Assembly: GCA_046348225.1 (NCBI GenBank)
Contig: JAXMEQ010000006.1
Span: 1 to 64,000, forward strand
Length of the DNA: 64,000 bases
From: JAXMEQ01 sp046348225
Lineage (GTDB): Bacteria; Pseudomonadota; Gammaproteobacteria; Burkholderiales; Burkholderiaceae_C
Reading direction: 5' to 3'
Every line of letters starts with the position of its first letter. Position 1 is the first letter of the stretch. This document shows, in pieces, positions 50,379 to 58,155 of this stretch. Position numbers and translations under genes: made by a program. The notes beneath the pieces are model-generated. The model made no database searches and was not told the DNA's origin. It saw only the letters and a list, made by a program, of their open reading frames with translations.

Positions 50379-50909
50379 TCAATGCGGTGCAACGCCAGCC
50401 AGCTCCAGTTGCATGACGATCATGTTGACCAGCGTAGGGATCGACGGCCGACCTGTCTCGATGATGAAATGGGCCGTCTCACGGTACAGCGGATCACGCA
50501 AGGCATGCAGTTCCCGCAGGCGTGCCAGCGGATCGGCGACCTGCAGCAGCGGCCTTTGCGTGTCATGCCGCAGCCGGCGGTACACCTCCTCGGGCGACGA
50601 ATGCAGGTAGACCACCTGGCAACGCGCGTGCAGCCGTTGGCGATTGACCGCCCGCAGCACGGCGCCTCCTCCGGTCGAAAGAACCCCCGCATGGGCCTGC
50701 GTCAGCTCGTCGACGACGTCCTGTTCAAAGTCGCGGAAGCTCTCCTCGCCTTCGCGCTCGAAGTACGCCTTGATGGAACACTGAAGCCTGCGCTCGAGTT
50801 CCTGGTCCACATCCACAAACGGCTGCCCGAGGCGGCGTGCCAGTTGCCGTCCTATTGTTGACTTGCCCGATCCGGGCAGGCCCACCAGGGCAATGCAGCG
50901 TGAATTCAA
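50379..50909 (-). CDS. aroK: Shikimate kinase
   Basis: AroK phosphorylates shikimate. The 176-residue product has Walker A LVGLPGSGKST, the shikimate-binding FVDVDQELER and FRDFEQ region, and the STGGGAVLR loop. The start is taken as TTG 50909, with AGGA seven bases upstream; this places the P-loop near residue 8, as in the family. An ATG four bases upstream is out of frame, and longer in-frame starts lie inside the upstream gene. Confidence 0.9.
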   Translation of the reverse strand: MNSRCIALVGLPGSGKSTIGRQLARRLGQPFVDVDQELERRLQCSIKAYFEREGEESFRDFEQDVVDELTQAHAGVLSTGGGAVLRAVNRQRLHARCQVVYLHSSPEEVYRRLRHDTQRPLLQVADPLARLRELHALRDPLYRETAHFIIETGRPSIPTLVNMIVMQLELAGVAPH

Positions 50910-50923
50910 ACATGCGTCCTGGA

Positions 50924-52834
50924 TCAAGGAACGGTGAAGTTCAAGGACGTCACCCGCCCAGAAGGAGATGTCACGATCGCTGTGAGCCGGTCCCCGTTCT
51001 GGCATTTGGCTGTGGAAACCGTCTGCCGGAACGACGTCAGACGGTTGGGGATGGTACTGGTCGGCAGATTCGCTGTGCATCCTGTGTTGTTTGCAGACGT
51101 TACCGATATGGAGATCAAGCTGCCGGTCGGCATGCTGTTCCCATTGAGATCGGCAATCAGCAAATCCAGGCTACCTAAAGTGGATGTGCCTACGACTGTA
51201 TTGGTAAGGGTCCCAGAAATTGTCCCGGCGGAAGTGGAAAACACAATGTTGGCCTGGACCCGCACATCTGCAAGACCCCAGACGCCATCGCACGTGTCCG
51301 GCCGTCCGTTGGTACTACCTCCGCACGTTGTCCCACCGGAACGTATCACCGTGAACTCACCTGTATCGTAGGTTCCACTGTTGTTATCGTCACGATACGC
51401 GTTGCCAAGGTCAGTAAACGATTCGCCAGCGTCATAGACGTTGTTGAAGTTCGCGTCGACAAAATCCTCTTCCCCGGGGGTGTACGCCAAGACTGCCACG
51501 ATGCCACTTGTCGGTCGGGTGCCTTGAGAGCGGATGGACACCTTGCACGATGAAAGCCCGCCTGCAGTGACACAAACGGCCGGAATCATGACGCCCGCGG
51601 ATGCGACGAAGTTGACCTGGGTACCGTCCGGCACCGGATTCCCCTGACGATCCGCCAACGACAAAGTCAGGTCAGTGGAGTTGCCGTCGATATTGAAACC
51701 CTCTATCGCGAACTTGTCCACGGCAAGGCTTAGCGCACGCTGCACTGGTCGGCCTGAGGCAACGGTCAGAATACTCGACGTCGCGACCACATTCGTATTC
51801 GTTGTCAGCACAGCACGAACCTGAACAGATGTCGGAACTGTGCCTGAAAAAACCGCGACTGACACCAAACCACTGGAGTCGCTCGTGAGTGTGACGGGTG
51901 CTACGCCGCCAACAGTGTTCAGCGATACGCCAGTGCCAATACTCGTAACGAGAGAAAGCTGTACCGATTGATTCTGGAGGCCCGTTCCGGAAGAGTCCAC
52001 CACGCGAAAGCTCAATCTCGACTGCGTCGCACCACCCGATCCAGAAAGGTAGATCAACTGCGGAGTCGCCGACACAAATTGGATATTACTGGCGAGCGGC
52101 GCCTGCACGGCAATACCGCCTTGCACAGAAGCGGCGCCTGGCGCAGATACTGAAATTGCAACATTGCTGCCCGAACAGGAACTGCTGTTTGCCGAATACG
52201 TTGCAACAGCCTTGCCTGTATTGTCGGTCGTCGCGGTCGCCGGGCTGACCTGCCCGCAGGTCGCCTGGAACGTCACGGGAGTGTTGACGGCAGCCACACC
52301 ATTGATCAATGCCACAACAGACACGGCGCGATTGCCAAACGCAGGGAGTGAACCATTGCCAAGATCAAGCGCCGTTAGCACGACACTCGAGGCAAAGAGC
52401 TGAAAATCAAATGAAGTTGCCAGTGCCGTCGTTCCTACAGTCGCTGCAACGTTGAACGTACCTGCTCCGGCTGCAGAAAGTGAAGCGGGGATGACTTGAA
52501 TAGATGCAACACCACTGGCGTCCGTCAAAACCTGTCCCGATGCAGGGCTGAACTTCACCAGCGCCGCGTCGCCCGTGAAGGTCACCAGCTTGCCGGCCAC
52601 CACAACACCCGACGCATCCTTGACGGTAGCCCTGGCGGTGACACCTGCACCGCTGACCACGTTGGTAACGGCATTCGCTGCATCCCTCAACTCCACCACG
52701 AGCGTGGGGGTACCCGTGGTCGCCGAGGCCGACCCGCCACTGCCCAGGGTCGTACCGGCACTTCCTCCTCCGCCTCCGCATGCCGTCAACGCGGCGGCCA
52801 GTGCGATCCCCATCAAGAACTTCAAATAGTGCAT
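50924..52834 (-). CDS. Ig-like (Big_1-type) repeat lipoprotein
   Basis: The 636-residue product starts with a lipoprotein signal (MHYLKFLMGIALAAALTAC, lipid Cys at 19) and a Gly-rich linker. Several bacterial Ig-like repeats follow, each with a G-x-V-T-x-x-A-x-V-x-D start and a DxxGxAxxxV-type end. At about 460–493 there are two EF-hand-like acidic loops (DANFNNVYDAGE and DDNNSGTYDTGE) that may bind calcium. It lies between pilQ (7 bases before pilQ's end is reached) and aroK, where many relatives have nothing, and its base composition is visibly less GC-rich. An adhesin or pilus-linked surface role is inference. Confidence 0.82.
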   Translation of the reverse strand: MHYLKFLMGIALAAALTACGGGGGSAGTTLGSGGSASATTGTPTLVVELRDAANAVTNVVSGAGVTARATVKDASGVVVAGKLVTFTGDAALVKFSPASGQVLTDASGVASIQVIPASLSAAGAGTFNVAATVGTTALATSFDFQLFASSVVLTALDLGNGSLPAFGNRAVSVVALINGVAAVNTPVTFQATCGQVSPATATTDNTGKAVATYSANSSSCSGSNVAISVSAPGAASVQGGIAVQAPLASNIQFVSATPQLIYLSGSGGATQSRLSFRVVDSSGTGLQNQSVQLSLVTSIGTGVSLNTVGGVAPVTLTSDSSGLVSVAVFSGTVPTSVQVRAVLTTNTNVVATSSILTVASGRPVQRALSLAVDKFAIEGFNIDGNSTDLTLSLADRQGNPVPDGTQVNFVASAGVMIPAVCVTAGGLSSCKVSIRSQGTRPTSGIVAVLAYTPGEEDFVDANFNNVYDAGESFTDLGNAYRDDNNSGTYDTGEFTVIRSGGTTCGGSTNGRPDTCDGVWGLADVRVQANIVFSTSAGTISGTLTNTVVGTSTLGSLDLLIADLNGNSMPTGSLISISVTSANNTGCTANLPTSTIPNRLTSFRQTVSTAKCQNGDRLTAIVTSPSGRVTSLNFTVP

Positions 52835-52865
52835 TTTTCTGCTTCCTGCTAAATACAACGGTCGC

Positions 52866-55001
52866 CTAGCGTGCTGCCGCGCGGTCCGAGATCATTTTTG
52901 GTGTGATGAACACCAGCATCTCCTGCTTGCTGGAGCTGCGCTGACGGCTCTTGAACAGATTGCCGACAGCGGGCAGGTCACCCAGCAAGGGCACCTTGGC
53001 CTCATTTTCGGTCTCGTTGAGTTCGAAAATGCCGCCAATCACGACGGTTCCGCCGTTCTCCACCAGCACCTGTGTCTTGATGTGCTTGGTGTTGATCGCA
53101 ATGCCGGCAGCGGTTGTTTCGCCGCGGCTGTCCTTGTTGATGTCCAGGTCCAGAATGATGTTGCCTTCGGGGGTGATCTGGGGTGTCACTTCCAGCTTCA
53201 GGGTGGCGCGGCGAAAGGCCACCGACGTCGCACCACTTGACGTGGCCTGCTGGTACGGGAATTCGGTACCCTGTTCGATCATTGCCTTGGTCTGGTCCGC
53301 CGTCACGATGCGGGGGCTGGATACCAGCTTGCCCTTGCCGTCGGCTTCAAGCGCTGAGAGCTCCAGGTTGAGGAACCGGTTGGCGGCAGAACTGAACAGG
53401 GAAATGGCAAAGGTGGCTGCGTTGTACCCGCCCTGCCCGACCGCCGGCAAATTGACAAATGTGGTGTTGGTCGTGTCCAGGGTACCGCTGCTTTCGCCCG
53501 TAGTCGCCGACACCGCGTTGTAGGTACCGCCCAGCGCGAGCCGGTTGGAGCCGGAAAAGGAGTAGCCCGGGTCGCCACCACGGACGCCACGCAGATCACT
53601 GCCGCCCAGGCGCACGCCAAGTGACTTCCCGAACGTGTCGGACGCCTCCACGATGCGCGCCTCGATCAGCACCTGCCTCACCGCAATGTCGAGCTTGGCA
53701 ATCAGCTGCTGAACCTGTTCTAGGCGGGCCCCAACATCCGTCACAAAAACCTGATTGGTCCGCGGTTCTGCAATGACGCTTCCGCGGGCACTCAGGATGC
53801 GCGCGGCCGCAGCGGCCCCTCCACCGCCCCCTGTGAGTTGGGCCGCAATGTCTGCCGCCTTGGTGTAGTTCAGCTGGAACGCCTGGGTACGCACCGGCTC
53901 CAGATTCTGGATGGCCGCCTTCGATTCGAGGTCCAGCTTTTCCTTCGCGGCGATTTCGTCCTTGGGTGCGATCCACAGAACGTTGCCGTTCTTGCGCATG
54001 CCAAGGCCCTTGGCCTGGAGGATGATTTCGAGCGCCTGGTCCCACGGCACATCTTTGAGACGCAGGGTCACGGCGCCAGACACCGAGTCGCTGGTGACAA
54101 TGTTGAAGTTCGTGAAATCAGCGATGACCTGCAGCAGCGACCGGACTTCAATGTTCTGGAAATTCAGCGAGAGCTTCTCGCCCGTAAAGCCCGGCCCCTG
54201 CGACAGCTTGGAAGCATCGACCTTTTGCTGCCGGACTTCCACCACGAACTGGCTGTCGCTCTGGTAGGCGCTGTGCTCCCACAGACCCTTGGGTTCAATC
54301 ACTACACGGACGCGATCACCCGCCTGAAAGGTGGTGACGGACTGGACCGGCGTGCCGAAGTCCGACACATCAAGACGGCGACGCAAGCCTTCGGGCAGGG
54401 TTGACTTGAGGAATTCGACCACCAGGTTTTGGCCTTGCTGCCGGATGTCAACACCCACCTGGTTGTTGGCGAGATCGACCACGATGCGACCAGAGCTGTC
54501 CGTGCCACGCCGGAAGTCAAGATCCCGGATCGGCTGCGTATCGCGATTGCGGTTCTCCGCAAACACGGCCGCGCCGGGCGTTGCCACTGCGGCAGCGGCC
54601 ACCGGCTCAAGCAACACCAGCAACGACTTGCCTTCGATCTGCGCCTTGTAGCCGGCGGCGGCCTTCAAATTCAGCACCAGACGCGTCCGTTCCCCTGCCT
54701 GAACCACGTTGACGGATCGAAGGTTGCCCTGGTTGATTTCAACGGCCGAGCGGCCAAGTCCATTGGTCACGCCCGGAAAGTCCAGCGCGATGCGCGCGGG
54801 GGCCTGGACGGCAAAACCCGCCGGCAGGGCTGAGAGCGGCTGGGCGAATTCGATTCGAACAACCTCACTGCCACCCTGAATCGACCCCGACACCGACTGA
54901 ACCGTGTTTTGCGCGTACGAGGCGACGGGCCCGGCGACCATGGCAAGCATGGCCGCAAGCCTCAGCATCCATTGCCACGTTGTTCTGATCTGCTTGCTCA
55001 T
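52866..55001 (-). CDS. pilQ: Type IV pilus secretin PilQ
   Basis: PilQ forms the outer-membrane pore for type IV pili. The 711-residue product has a signal peptide (cut after SYA), two AMIN domains (about 35–250), the secretin N1-type region (LSLNFQNIEVRSLLQVIADFTNFNIV) and the C-terminal secretin domain (VLIEARIVEASDTFGKSLGVRLGG through VVIGGIFELNE). It overlaps pilP by 4 bases. Confidence 0.96.
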   Translation of the reverse strand: MSKQIRTTWQWMLRLAAMLAMVAGPVASYAQNTVQSVSGSIQGGSEVVRIEFAQPLSALPAGFAVQAPARIALDFPGVTNGLGRSAVEINQGNLRSVNVVQAGERTRLVLNLKAAAGYKAQIEGKSLLVLLEPVAAAAVATPGAAVFAENRNRDTQPIRDLDFRRGTDSSGRIVVDLANNQVGVDIRQQGQNLVVEFLKSTLPEGLRRRLDVSDFGTPVQSVTTFQAGDRVRVVIEPKGLWEHSAYQSDSQFVVEVRQQKVDASKLSQGPGFTGEKLSLNFQNIEVRSLLQVIADFTNFNIVTSDSVSGAVTLRLKDVPWDQALEIILQAKGLGMRKNGNVLWIAPKDEIAAKEKLDLESKAAIQNLEPVRTQAFQLNYTKAADIAAQLTGGGGGAAAAARILSARGSVIAEPRTNQVFVTDVGARLEQVQQLIAKLDIAVRQVLIEARIVEASDTFGKSLGVRLGGSDLRGVRGGDPGYSFSGSNRLALGGTYNAVSATTGESSGTLDTTNTTFVNLPAVGQGGYNAATFAISLFSSAANRFLNLELSALEADGKGKLVSSPRIVTADQTKAMIEQGTEFPYQQATSSGATSVAFRRATLKLEVTPQITPEGNIILDLDINKDSRGETTAAGIAINTKHIKTQVLVENGGTVVIGGIFELNETENEAKVPLLGDLPAVGNLFKSRQRSSSKQEMLVFITPKMISDRAAAR

Positions 55002-55540
55002 TTCGACCCCTCTTGCAGCTGCAATGTGGCTTTACGTTCAATCCATTCGCCTGCTGAATCCTGCACGATTTCGCGCAACACGATCTCGGATTCCCCGATC
55101 TTCATGACCCGGCCATAGTTCTGCCCCAGGTACGCGCCCGCCCGAACCTGGTAGAGCAGGTTGTCCACTCTCAGCAAGGCAATGGGCTGCCCGGCCTTGA
55201 CCAGACTGCCCACCATGACCATGCTGTCCAGCGGGTAGGCCTCCAGGGGTTCTTTTCGCCGCGCCAGTTCGGGCGCGATCAATCCGGCGTTTGACGACGC
55301 CTGGGCTGAATCCTTCTTCAATGCCTGGGTCAGTTTCTGGTTGCTGAACGGTTCCGTCTGGACATCCTGGGTATAGGCCTGCGGCGAGAACTTCTTGGGC
55401 TCGGGAATCGGCGGCACCCTGGACTTGGTGGCTGCTCTTTGCTGCGTCATCCAGTCTTGCAACTCTTCCTGACCCGAAGAACCGCAGCCCGACAGGGCGA
55501 CGCCCACCACGCACAACCCCACGAATTGCCACGTCTTCAT
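54998..55540 (-). CDS. pilP: Type IV pilus lipoprotein PilP
   Basis: The 180-residue product has a lipobox ALSGC (Cys about 20) and the PilP/GspC-HR domain (ESMVMVGSL-like region: YPLDSMVMVGSLVKAGQPIALLR…VRAGAYLGQNYGRVMKI). It links PilNO in the inner membrane to PilQ. It overlaps pilO and pilQ by 4 bases each. Confidence 0.94.
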   Translation of the reverse strand: MKTWQFVGLCVVGVALSGCGSSGQEELQDWMTQQRAATKSRVPPIPEPKKFSPQAYTQDVQTEPFSNQKLTQALKKDSAQASSNAGLIAPELARRKEPLEAYPLDSMVMVGSLVKAGQPIALLRVDNLLYQVRAGAYLGQNYGRVMKIGESEIVLREIVQDSAGEWIERKATLQLQEGSK

Positions 55541-56214
55541 TTCTTGGCACCACCCGGCCCGGCCACCTTGCGCTGCGCGGCGACCTCGTCCTTATCCAGG
55601 TAACGGAAGGTCTTGGCAGTCGCTTCCATGACGAGTCCGCCGTCACGGCCCGAGGGCGCGATTGACAGATTGTTCAACGTGACAATGCGCGACAGGTTGG
55701 CAATATCGGATGCGAACGCACCCATGTCGTGATAACGGCCCGTCACACGCAGCGTGATGGGCAGCTCCGCGTAATATTCCTTGACACTCACCTGGCCTGG
55801 CCGGAACAGGTCGAACTGCAGGCTGCGCCCGAGGCCTGCCTGGTTGATGTCAGAAAGCAGGGCATCCATTTCCGCCTTGCTTGGCAACTGCTTTTCAAGC
55901 TGTGTAACGTACTGCTGCACCTGCTCGCGCTGCTTTTTGAGCGTGTCCAGGTTGACAGCCTGGTTGAGCTTCTTGGTGAAATCCTCGCGCAACTGCGCTT
56001 CACGGGCACGCTCTGCCTGCAGTTCGGTGTCGGAGCCGCTGAGCCATACAAACCACAACGCCACGACGATCACAAACATCAGGGCAACACACGCCGCGTA
56101 GCGCGGCACGGCTGGCCAGGATGCAGGATCGTTGGGATTGAGCCCCTTGAACTGCGACAGCAGACCTTCCTGCAGTGCTGCAAAGTCGATCTTGGGAAGG
56201 GATTTGGTCGCCAT
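55537..56214 (-). CDS. pilO: Type IV pilus inner-membrane protein PilO
   Basis: The 225-residue product has one membrane helix (VALMFVIVVALWFVWL), a periplasmic coiled coil (about 60–110) and a ferredoxin-like C-terminal domain (SLQFDLFRPGQ…YYAELPITLRVTGRYHDMGAFASDIANL). It dimerises with PilN in the alignment complex. Confidence 0.94.
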   Translation of the reverse strand: MATKSLPKIDFAALQEGLLSQFKGLNPNDPASWPAVPRYAACVALMFVIVVALWFVWLSGSDTELQAERAREAQLREDFTKKLNQAVNLDTLKKQREQVQQYVTQLEKQLPSKAEMDALLSDINQAGLGRSLQFDLFRPGQVSVKEYYAELPITLRVTGRYHDMGAFASDIANLSRIVTLNNLSIAPSGRDGGLVMEATAKTFRYLDKDEVAAQRKVAGPGGAKK

Positions 56215-56217
56215 GGA

Positions 56218-56841
56218 TCAGCTCTTCGGCGCGGCCGGTGCCGACGCGCCACTCGCAGCGCCCGCGGGACGCTTGGCCTCACTGGCACGAACCAGATTGA
56301 CCCGGATGTTGAAGTTGGAAACGCGACGCTGCTCACGGGGCCCCACCGCCACATTGCCAGAGACGATCTCTACCAGTTCGGGCCTTGCAAGCCAATCGCT
56401 GTTGTTGGCCAGGTTGCGCAGCAATTCCGACACCCGCTCGTTGGACTGGGCGACCCCCTGCATCGTCACGGCCTGATTCACCTGCCGCAAGGACATGATG
56501 TACACACCGTCGGGCAGTTGCCTGACGATCTCATTGAGCAGGTGCACCGGCATGTTGCGGTCAGCCTGGAGATCCTCCACCGCCTGTTGACGGGCGCGAA
56601 GCGCGGCGATTTCGCCCTGGAGGTTGGCAATGTCCTTGATCTGGCCTTCCAGACGCTTGATTTCGCCCTGCAGCACCATGTTCACGCCCTGCTGCGCCGA
56701 GATCTGGGCCTGGTACCAGAGAAAAATGGCGCCTGCGATCACACCGCCCACCAGCGCTGATGCGCCCAGCGTCGCATAGAAAATCTCGCGCTTGCGCTTG
56801 CGCGCCGCTTCGCGGTGCGGCAGCAGGTTGATCAGGATCAC
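56218..56841 (-). CDS. pilN: Type IV pilus inner-membrane protein PilN
   Basis: The 207-residue product starts VILINLLPHREAARKRKRE, the conserved cytoplasmic peptide that binds PilM, followed by a membrane helix and a periplasmic coiled coil. The start is a GTG at 56841, with GGAGG eight bases upstream and a GTGA overlap with the pilM stop; a longer in-frame ATG start would add unlike residues. The C-terminal tail is Ala/Pro-rich. Confidence 0.93.
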   Translation of the reverse strand: MILINLLPHREAARKRKREIFYATLGASALVGGVIAGAIFLWYQAQISAQQGVNMVLQGEIKRLEGQIKDIANLQGEIAALRARQQAVEDLQADRNMPVHLLNEIVRQLPDGVYIMSLRQVNQAVTMQGVAQSNERVSELLRNLANNSDWLARPELVEIVSGNVAVGPREQRRVSNFNIRVNLVRASEAKRPAGAASGASAPAAPKS

Positions 56842-57917
56842 TGCAGGAACCTCCGCATCGCGAGCCCGCACGACGTCAGGTACGACGGTGCTTCGCGGCG
56901 CATTTTCTTCTCGCGCACGTTGGCCCCAATCTGCATGCCGTCAAACGGGTCGGCCAGGCTGCAGGTGAAAGAGGTTTGCTGCGTCACGGCTTCGATCAGG
57001 CCTGGCAGGGCGGCAGACCCGCCCGCCAGCATGATGTGGTCCACCTTGTTATGGGGCGTGCTGGTAAAGAAGAACTGCAGCGCTCGCGCGACTTCCTGGG
57101 CCATGCTCTCCACAAAAGGCTTGAGTACACCAGACTCGTAGTCTTCAGGCAGTTCGCCGCTTCGTTTCTTCGCCTCGGCTTCCTCGAGGGAAAAACCGTA
57201 CTGCCGCACAATCAACTGCGTCAACTGGGCGCCGCCAAAAGCCTGGTCGCGGTCATACAGCACGTCGTCGTTGCAGATCACCTGCATGCTGGTGGTGAAC
57301 GCGCCGACCTCGAACAGGGCCACCATGGCGTCTGCACCCTTGTTGGGCAGGCCTTCAATCAGGCGTCCTGCGGCAAGACGCGACGAATAGGACTCCACGT
57401 CAATGATCACCGGCTTCAGTCCGGCGGCTTCCGCCAGGCCCTGGCGATCCTGCACTTTTTCCTTGCGTGAAGCCGCAATCAGGACCTCGACATCGCCGAC
57501 GGAGGTGGCGCTCGGGCCCACCACACAGAAATCGAGGCTCACTTCATCCAGCGAAAACGGAATGTACTGGTTGGCTTCCGTCTCGACCTGGACTTCCAGT
57601 TCCTGTTCGGTCAACCCGCCGGGCAGGATGATCTTCTTGGTGATCACGGCCGATGGCGGCAACGCCATGGCCACGTTTTTCGTCTTGGTGCCGCTTTTCT
57701 TCACTACCCGGCGCATGGCCTCGGCCACTTCATCGAACTTCTCGACATTGCCGTCCGTGATCCAGCCGCGTTCGAGCGGCTCGATGGCGCAGCGCTCGAG
57801 CACGAGGTTGCCGTCCTTGTCGCGACCCAGTTCCACCAGCTTGACGCTGGACGAACTGATGTCCAAACCCAGCAGCGGCGCGGGTTGACGGCTGAACAAC
57901 GACCCCAGATCGATCAA
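56838..57917 (-). CDS. pilM: Type IV pilus actin-like ATPase PilM
   Basis: The 359-residue product has the actin-like fold with LLGLDISSSSVKLVEL as the phosphate-1 loop and MLAGGSAALPGLIEAV in the adenosine region. It anchors the PilN N-terminus in the cytoplasm. The start is a TTG at 57917, with AGGGG about seven bases upstream. It is the first gene of pilMNOPQ, followed by the Ig-like lipoprotein and aroKB. Confidence 0.94.
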   Translation of the reverse strand: MIDLGSLFSRQPAPLLGLDISSSSVKLVELGRDKDGNLVLERCAIEPLERGWITDGNVEKFDEVAEAMRRVVKKSGTKTKNVAMALPPSAVITKKIILPGGLTEQELEVQVETEANQYIPFSLDEVSLDFCVVGPSATSVGDVEVLIAASRKEKVQDRQGLAEAAGLKPVIIDVESYSSRLAAGRLIEGLPNKGADAMVALFEVGAFTTSMQVICNDDVLYDRDQAFGGAQLTQLIVRQYGFSLEEAEAKKRSGELPEDYESGVLKPFVESMAQEVARALQFFFTSTPHNKVDHIMLAGGSAALPGLIEAVTQQTSFTCSLADPFDGMQIGANVREKKMRREAPSYLTSCGLAMRRFLQ

Positions 57918-58123
57918 GACAAGCCCCTGAAATTCATGTCAGAACAGGTGTAACAAACTTAAGAATTCACTTCAATGCTAGCAGTAAGCTCCTTGTCCCG
58001 CAAAGGTTTTTTCCATTTTTGCCTCGCTGGTCCGTTGCCAAAAACTGACGCCCGACGCTGGCATACTGAACGCTTTCTGCCGGCCGGGGCGTCCGTTGGC
58101 CCATGGCGTCAGAACCCGATTTT

Positions 58124-58129
58124 TATAAT
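58124..58129 (+). promoter_or_regulatory. -10 box of the PBP1A gene
   Basis: A perfect TATAAT lies 27 bases upstream of the PBP1A start codon in the 238-base gap shared with the divergent pil operon. No convincing -35 box is found at the right distance; the nearest TTGGCC is too far upstream. No other clear feature is seen in this gap. Confidence 0.5.
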
Positions 58130-58155
58130 GCCTGCGGTACCTTACGCGGATTTCA

